Of a DNA stretch of 64,000 nucleotides, positions 59,880-64,000 are shown in pieces. A program made the position numbers and the translations under genes. The stretch's first letter is position 1, and the number at the start of each line of letters is the position of its first letter. This DNA comes from Erodium maritimum (Eukaryota > Streptophyta > Magnoliopsida > Geraniales > Geraniaceae): contig OY997592.1 of assembly GCA_963921825.1 (NCBI GenBank), forward strand, positions 27,693,730-27,757,729. Direction: 5' to 3'. Below the pieces are notes generated by a model. That model made no database searches. It saw only the letters and a list, made by a program, of their open reading frames with translations, and had not been told where the DNA came from.

Positions 59880-62168
59880 TTTTTTATAAAACGAAAAGAT
59901 AGATGTTTTTATTCAACACAATGTCTCTAATTTACAATATATTTCTCAGGATCATATATCCTACCGTTCAAGATAGCATCCAGTACACCCGTAGGTTTAT
60001 CGGGGCTCGTGGACCTATAAGAAAATTATACTTTGCATCGTAAAACTGAAAAAAAAGCAACCAAATAAACACAGGAGTCCATGATACCAGTTCTTCTGAA
60101 ACCCAAACCTTTCGCGGTGAGGCATTCTGGTCTTGTCAGTACGTCGTCTTGATTCGTCTGTCTAGCGCTTACATGTGATCGGAAGATGGATCCTGCGTTG
60201 GCGTAAAACCCGATGTCCCTTGAATGGTTCGCCCAGAAAACAGCCTCCCTCAAAAGTTAAGCTCATAACATGACTTCACCCAAACGGGCTGGCTAGAAAT
60301 CGACATACTCCAACGCCGAAAGTCGAATATGCCGACCCCAAATCGGACTGTAGAGCGAGACAACTGCATAGGAGAAAAAAGGATAACAGGTAAAAGTAAA
60401 CAAAAGAGAAAACAAACGAGAAGCAAGTGGGAGAGAGACGCCGCCGTCGGGTTTTGGCTTTTTCCTTTGCTTTCTAGAGAGGAAAAGAGTTTTGTTGCTA
60501 AAAATCGTACGTGACGAGATTTTGAAGTTAGGGAAATGCATAACAGAACTAAAACAGCCATGAATCCAAAAGAGAATACTATAACTAAAATAGGAATGAA
60601 AACAAACACCATCTCTGCCTAGACTTGAGGCCGACCATTATGGCCTGAATGTCGATGGATTTCCCAAGGGGAAACCCCTAAACTGCAGATGAATGCATCT
60701 GGTCCGGGGAGGGATCACAGAAGATGGTGGAGAACCCTGTGAATCGGGGGCTGCCAATTCACTAGCATAGCACACGACCAGAAGGCCTCATAGGTCCAGG
60801 CGGGGCAAATCCTCATCCCTTACCTTTTCAAGCTCCGTATAATCCTCCCCAACACTCTTCTGGGTTAGGGTCTTCTTCGACTCAATGCTTCTAGGATTCC
60901 CCGACGTACACCCTCTTAGAGAACCTTTTGGGATGCATTGTGGGAGTTCCTCAAGCCCTAACACCATCGAACGACATAGGAGTTGGTCAATCGGATGCCA
61001 GAACTGCACTCAAACCTTTTCTTCCCAGCAAAAACCCCACTTATCCATCTGCATAATGATGTAGTCTCCCAAGGTAACACCCACTCTTTCACCGGTAATG
61101 GCCGTGGAGATCATTTGAAGGAGTTACCAAACTTGAACTCAAAGTTGAATCCTCTCTGGTCCTGCCGTAGGGAGGCCCTCTGGTGGAATTTCCGTCAAGA
61201 AGAGAGGGTAATGTCGGAAGCACCAAGGTTCCCTTTGATGGACATTCTCTAATGTCGCACGAGAGGCGAAGTAGAACACGTATACGCTTAGGGAGAGGTC
61301 CTTGACAGCCATCCCTTCCGTCGATGATCCACATCCCGTAAGAATAATTGCAGCATCAGTTCTCCTATACGCGGCTGATGGGAGAGGAACATCCCTACCT
61401 CAAGAATGGCATGCATATTGGGGAGGAGAGGAGTAACACAGAGAATTGGAGGACAACAACCTCTTCCAAAAAGGGAGAACACAACTCTATAAACGCTCTT
61501 ATATTGTTAAGAGATGGGAACATTACCACAACCAACGTCGACATATTACCCAGAACCAACCGCAAAACACAAACCTGTGCAGTCTGATGGGTCTCTGCTC
61601 CTAGAGCTATCATGTTGTGGCGGAGACCAGACCAAGAGAATGTTGGCAAGGATAGGGTTGTGAGAACCCCCGATGTTGTGTTCTGATGGATCCTTGGTAG
61701 CATTAGGGGCATTTTCCCTTGGGACTACGGCTTCGCACTTGGAGGAGCCAATTTTTGTGGCATTCGTCCCTGTACCCCTAGCAGCACGACCTGAGACGGG
61801 ATCCCTGCTGGAGCTTAGTTGAAAGATAGCATTGGAAGGGACACCATGGACTCCGAATGGGGTGGAGGAAAAGCAGTCGACATGGGGACCGTTGAACGAA
61901 TAGGGCTCACTTGTGGCAGCATCGTCGGCTTGGGCTTCCGAGGAGTCAGCTTGGGACGGATGATGTCCTGATAAGGCCGGGGGGAGAACCGACAGTAGTA
62001 CCATGGTATTGTTTTTCATGAGGGGCAGAGGGAATGGGAAATGTATGAGGTGAGACGATGGAGAGATTGAGGCGAAACCGGTCTTCTTATAGGCCTTATT
62101 CTCCCTAACCGGTTTCGTGAAGACCATAAGCGGACAAGAAGGGAGGGCCAATGCTTGTGGGGGGGACA
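59880..62168 (-). pseudogene. LINE ORF1-like relic (DUF4283 style), minus strand
   Basis: Minus-strand reading contains VYVFYFASRATLENVHQREPW followed by FRHYPLFLTEIPPEG (about 61190-61285), the pattern of the DUF4283 domain found in plant LINE ORF1/gag-like proteins. A Ser/Pro-rich open frame precedes it (62208-61546). Several shifts break the frame. A 3' end resembling L1 tails (gttgaataaaaacatctatc, then tttcgttttataaaaaa) lies at about 59885-59930. No endonuclease or RT is present between them, so this would be a LINE with ORF2 deleted. Identification is moderate. Confidence 0.45.
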
Positions 62169-62428
62169 TGTCAGGCGCACTAGAGTTGTGGCATATTAAC
62201 ATATACATATTAACCTACACATAAAGAAGGGAAATGGAAAGCAGAAAGTCTTGCAACATAAGTCTAAAAGTATCCAAGAAATGAATTAGTCATGCAACAC
62301 ATATTTTCATAACACTCCCCCTTTGGATGACACGCACAAATATTATTATGCCTCGTTCAAACCTTTCTAGGAAAAACCCAGTGGGAAAAATCCTATAAGG
62401 AAAAAGAGTACATAATTTGTACAATACG
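62169..62428 (-). mobile_element. Scrap of a copia 3' end with short LTR
   Basis: On the minus strand, sequence typical of the 3' untranslated part of copia elements (ttttcccactgggtttttcc) ends in the purine tract aaagggggag. It is followed by TGTTATGAAAATATG, a probable LTR start at 62314. The LTR may end at 62169 (146 bp, TG...CA) but no duplication is seen. Confidence 0.5.
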
Positions 62429-62870
62429 TGTCACGCCCCGAATTCAGTAGAGCCGAACCCGGAACGCGAACGGTAAAAAAATAAAACCATCTTCAAACCT
62501 TTTAAATAAATCGCTTAAAATCACCAATTAGTTAATCAAAATAATAATTTACAACTCAAAATCACGTCCAAACAAGCGGACAAAAGACATGGCGTACGTC
62601 GCTAAACTCAAATGGAAACCCGGACTCCCGCTCCCAGCTCTTCAAGCTTCGAGAGCTCCCCTAGTCTGTCTCGCGACCAGTACCTGTAGGAAAAGCAGCG
62701 CTCACCACCACGGATACCAGACTGACTACGACATACTAGCAGACAATGCCGGAAACACCGACAACAACCCAAACACCGGGGACTACTATCCCCAACTCAA
62801 GTAACCCGAATGACACACAAACTGTTACTTTCCCCAACTAACTCAACACTCGGACACGTAATGTAGACCC
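62429..62870 (-). mobile_element. Truncated gypsy LTR, minus strand
   Basis: Begins TGTCACGCCCCGAATTC, a diverged version of the gypsy LTR end at 36376 and 44668, and stops where a plus-strand LTR begins. Internal sequence has diverged strongly from the other copies. Confidence 0.65.
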
Positions 62871-64000
62871 TGTAAGAACCACTCCCGGTCAACGCCAGTC
62901 AAATCGACGAAAAACAGGAAAATTTAAATTTTTTGGACAGACACCTAAATGAACCTAAATTTGACCCCGAGGGTCATATCGGACTTGAGTTGACCCCGAT
63001 ATCGACCAAAGTTAGTTCTGGAGGATTCGGGGCAACTTTCTGACCAATTTGGGAAATGTCGACTTTTTGCTGGAAAAGTCAACCGAGCGACATTTTAGTC
63101 CGTTCGAGGTCCGTTTCAGATCCAAAAATCTTAGCCGTCATCACAGCGGTCTTAGTTGAGCCGTTTCCTTGTAGCCCGTGAAGTTTCGTAATTTCTTGGA
63201 AAATGGGCTCGCACGGGGCCCGAGACGGCCGAATTTCGCGAATCTGGTTGAAAAATATCTACCAAGATATTCTTCTAACTCTTAGGACCCACAAGACACT
63301 TATCATAAAAGTGGTGGTGGTTGGTTTTTAAAATAAAGAAAAAGGAAACTAAGTGTGGTAGTTTGGTAATTAAGTGTTAGTTGTTATTTTTTTGAACAAA
63401 ACAAAAGGCAAACAAGAGGAAGTGTCGGCCATAATTCAAAAAAGGGAGACAATTAGAGAGAGAAAGTGGAGAGAGGAAAGAGAAGGAGAAAAGGGAGAAA
63501 AAGAGAAGAAAGGGTTGGGGTTTTGATATTTCCCGACTGTCCAACCGGTGGATCGTCTCAACGATCAAGGAATCGAGCTCCCACCGTCATTCCCTACGGT
63601 GAGTACCCTTTCGATTTTCGTTTTGGTACGTTTAAAGATTAGGGTTTGGGTTAAAACGAGTAGACTATGGATGAGTTGAGGTGTGGGGTTCGTTGGAGGC
63701 GTTTTGGAGCGAAAGATGAACGTTTTCCGGTGACCGGAGGCTCGGGGGAGCTCCGGCCACCGTGGATGGTGGCTGCTGGAGCTTGGTTGTGACCTTTTGG
63801 GAAAGCATAAGAGGTAGGGAAAAGTAGCCGGATCTCGGCCCTGACTAGGGAAAGTTAACAGTAGAAATGCATGTGACACTTGGGTGTCGTGGGTTAATTA
63901 AGTTTATCGAATAATAGAAAGGCAGGCGACACCGGATGGTGTCGTATGATACGGGAACGTATCGAACAATAGAAATGCATGTGACACTTAGTAGTGTCGT
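62871..64000 (+). mobile_element. Gypsy LTR start, plus strand, running off the right edge
   Basis: Begins TGTAAGAACCACTCCCGG, close to the solo LTR starts at 12588 and 46297, and shows the same gene-free progression (ggaaaagtcaaccg at about 63073, a purine-rich leader, a ggtgagtaccc segment). The element is cut by the window end. Confidence 0.75.
63855..64000 (+). repeat. Tandem repeat at the right edge
   Basis: Two and a half units of about 57 bp built from aatagaaatgcatgtgacac and a ggtgtcgt ending. It continues beyond the window. Confidence 0.75.

Noticed and set aside
60250..60612. 120-codon ORF with hydrophobic stretches that could look like a membrane protein
   Set aside because: Lies in a broken LINE-like region, T-rich sequence gives hydrophobic codons by default, and no homologue is recognised.

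Overview
This is nuclear DNA of a flowering plant, probably a eudicot. The signs are an intron-containing plant aldehyde dehydrogenase gene, L1-type LINEs, Ty1/copia and Ty3/gypsy elements whose primer sites match initiator tRNA-Met, and a PIF/Harbinger transposase relic. Only one ordinary host gene is visible. Almost everything else is transposable elements inserted into one another, with boundaries fixed by target-site duplications (TSDs) that I could read directly.

Layout. 1-5074: a partial gypsy-like LTR on the minus strand, a possible CACTA-type relic and degraded non-coding DNA. 5075-28259: a Ty1/copia element (copia-A, TSD CAATA). Its 5' LTR is split by a 5.4-kb L1 LINE (TSD of 11 bp) and its body is split by a second copia element (copia-B, 11930-25231, TSD ACACT). 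Copia-B in turn carries a gypsy solo LTR and two copia solo LTRs. 28260-31440: a 3' flank and the ALDH3F1-like gene on the minus strand (nine exons, 481 codons, intact as read). 31441-32460: a 1-kb retroposon in the promoter-proximal region of that gene. 33178-35690: a dead Harbinger transposase and two tandem Harbinger-like ends. 36146-59322: a short LINE-like retroposon split by a Ty3/gypsy element (36376-58746, TSD CTTAG). The right LTR of the gypsy element is split by a related solo LTR (46297-57754), which is split by a young copia element (copia-C, 47763-56139, TSD TGCAT). 59880-64000: a LINE-ORF1-like relic, a copia 3'-end scrap and two gypsy LTR pieces in opposite orientation, the last running off the window.

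How it fits together. The ALDH gene sits in a gap of about 3 kb between two nests. The copia-B and copia-C copies share the same internal gag deletion and the same lost protease motif, and copia-C lacks the reverse-transcriptase YVDD box. Yet the two LTRs of copia-C differ at only about 15 of 1688 positions. The simplest reading is a non-autonomous copia lineage moved by enzymes supplied elsewhere. The gypsy LTRs carry GC-rich tandem repeats at one fixed place, but with a different repeat in each lineage. I see no tRNA, rRNA, CRISPR or prokaryote-like system, and no convincing new protein system. The novelty here is in element structure.
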